From contig CANEFU010000050.1 in assembly GCA_947426875.1 (NCBI GenBank), forward strand, positions 1 through 7,761: a stretch of DNA of 7,761 nt. Direction: 5' to 3'. Positions 7,709 to 7,761 of the stretch are shown piece by piece. The DNA is from an uncultured Clostridium sp. Lineage in GTDB: Bacteria; Bacillota; Clostridia; TANB77; CAG-508. The translations under genes were made by a program, and so were the position numbers. The notes under the pieces were generated by a model. That model had not been told where the DNA came from. It was given only the letters and a program-made list of their open reading frames with translations, and did no database searches. Within the stretch, counting starts at the first letter, position 1. Every line of letters starts with the position of its first letter.

Positions 7709-7715
7709 GGGGAAG
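7709..7715 (+). promoter_or_regulatory. Ribosome binding site of the downstream gene
   Basis: GGGGAAG lies four bases before ATG 7720 and supports this as a real gene start. Confidence 0.6.
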
Positions 7716-7719
7716 TAAA

Positions 7720-7761
7720 ATGGAGAAATTTAGTACAAACAAAAAGATTGTAATATGGATA
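7720..7761 (+). CDS. Start of an unidentified gene (14 codons)
   Basis: ATG 7720 opens MEKFSTNKKIVIWI and runs off the window. The start is supported by a strong upstream promoter and a ribosome binding site. The Lys-Lys followed by Ile-Val-Ile-Trp-Ile could begin an N-terminal membrane segment or signal anchor, but 14 residues are too few to name a family. Confidence 0.65.
   Translation, partial: MEKFSTNKKIVIWI

Larger units (their letters stand above)
7540..7719 (+). other. Intergenic region after addA
   Basis: I see no convincing terminator hairpin after addA. The frame of addA stays open from its TAA to another TAA at 7657-7659 (39 codons), with an ATG at 7567 that would give a Lys-rich 30-residue peptide. 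No ribosome binding site precedes that ATG, so I do not call it a gene. The rest holds the promoter of the next gene. Confidence 0.5.

Noticed and set aside
1..7761. tRNA genes, rRNA, CRISPR arrays, insertion sequences or attachment sites
   Set aside because: No cloverleaf-like sequence, spaced repeats, transposase motifs or terminal inverted repeats could be seen.

Overview
The window is AT-rich DNA (roughly 30% GC by eye) with adenine-rich codon use, AGA as the main arginine codon, strong AGGAGG-type ribosome binding sites and every gene on the + strand. The long-form glutamine synthetase and the AddA-type nuclease/helicase point to a low-GC Firmicute, most likely an uncultured Clostridia-like or related gut lineage. 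Nothing looks like a phage, plasmid or insertion element.

Layout: (1) 2-605, the 3' part of an ABC exporter ATPase domain, entered just after its Walker A motif. (2) 641-2661, a monocistronic glutamine synthetase unit with its own promoter (TTGACA-N17-TATATT) and a clear rho-independent terminator. (3) 2699-7539, a second transcription unit with a promoter (TTGAGA-N17-TATAGT) followed by a Qnr-like pentapeptide repeat protein, a maltose/galactoside-type O-acetyltransferase and addA, closely spaced. (4) 7540-7761, a short intergenic stretch with an excellent extended -10 promoter and the first 14 codons of a further gene.

The striking part is that two unrelated genes, the ABC ATPase and addA, are each broken by a single extra C at nearly the same sequence: AGCAGAACGG at 34-43 and AGCAGCACGG at 4046-4055. 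In each case the zero frame presents a CGG codon, and reading resumes perfectly in the +1 frame at a glycine codon (C-GGA, C-GGC). CGG occurs in-frame nowhere else in about 2,400 codons. All conserved motifs continue on both sides of each shift. I infer a +1 recoding (programmed frameshift) site at a rare or unassigned CGG codon, with sequencing error and pseudogenisation as the competing explanations. addA also carries an in-frame TAG, one for one with a sense codon, just before helicase motif VI. It is a separate lesion or recoding event.

Functionally, the third unit combines a gyrase-mimic-like pentapeptide protein, a small-molecule acetyltransferase and the recombinational repair helicase-nuclease AddA. 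The usual partner gene addB is not next to addA in this window.
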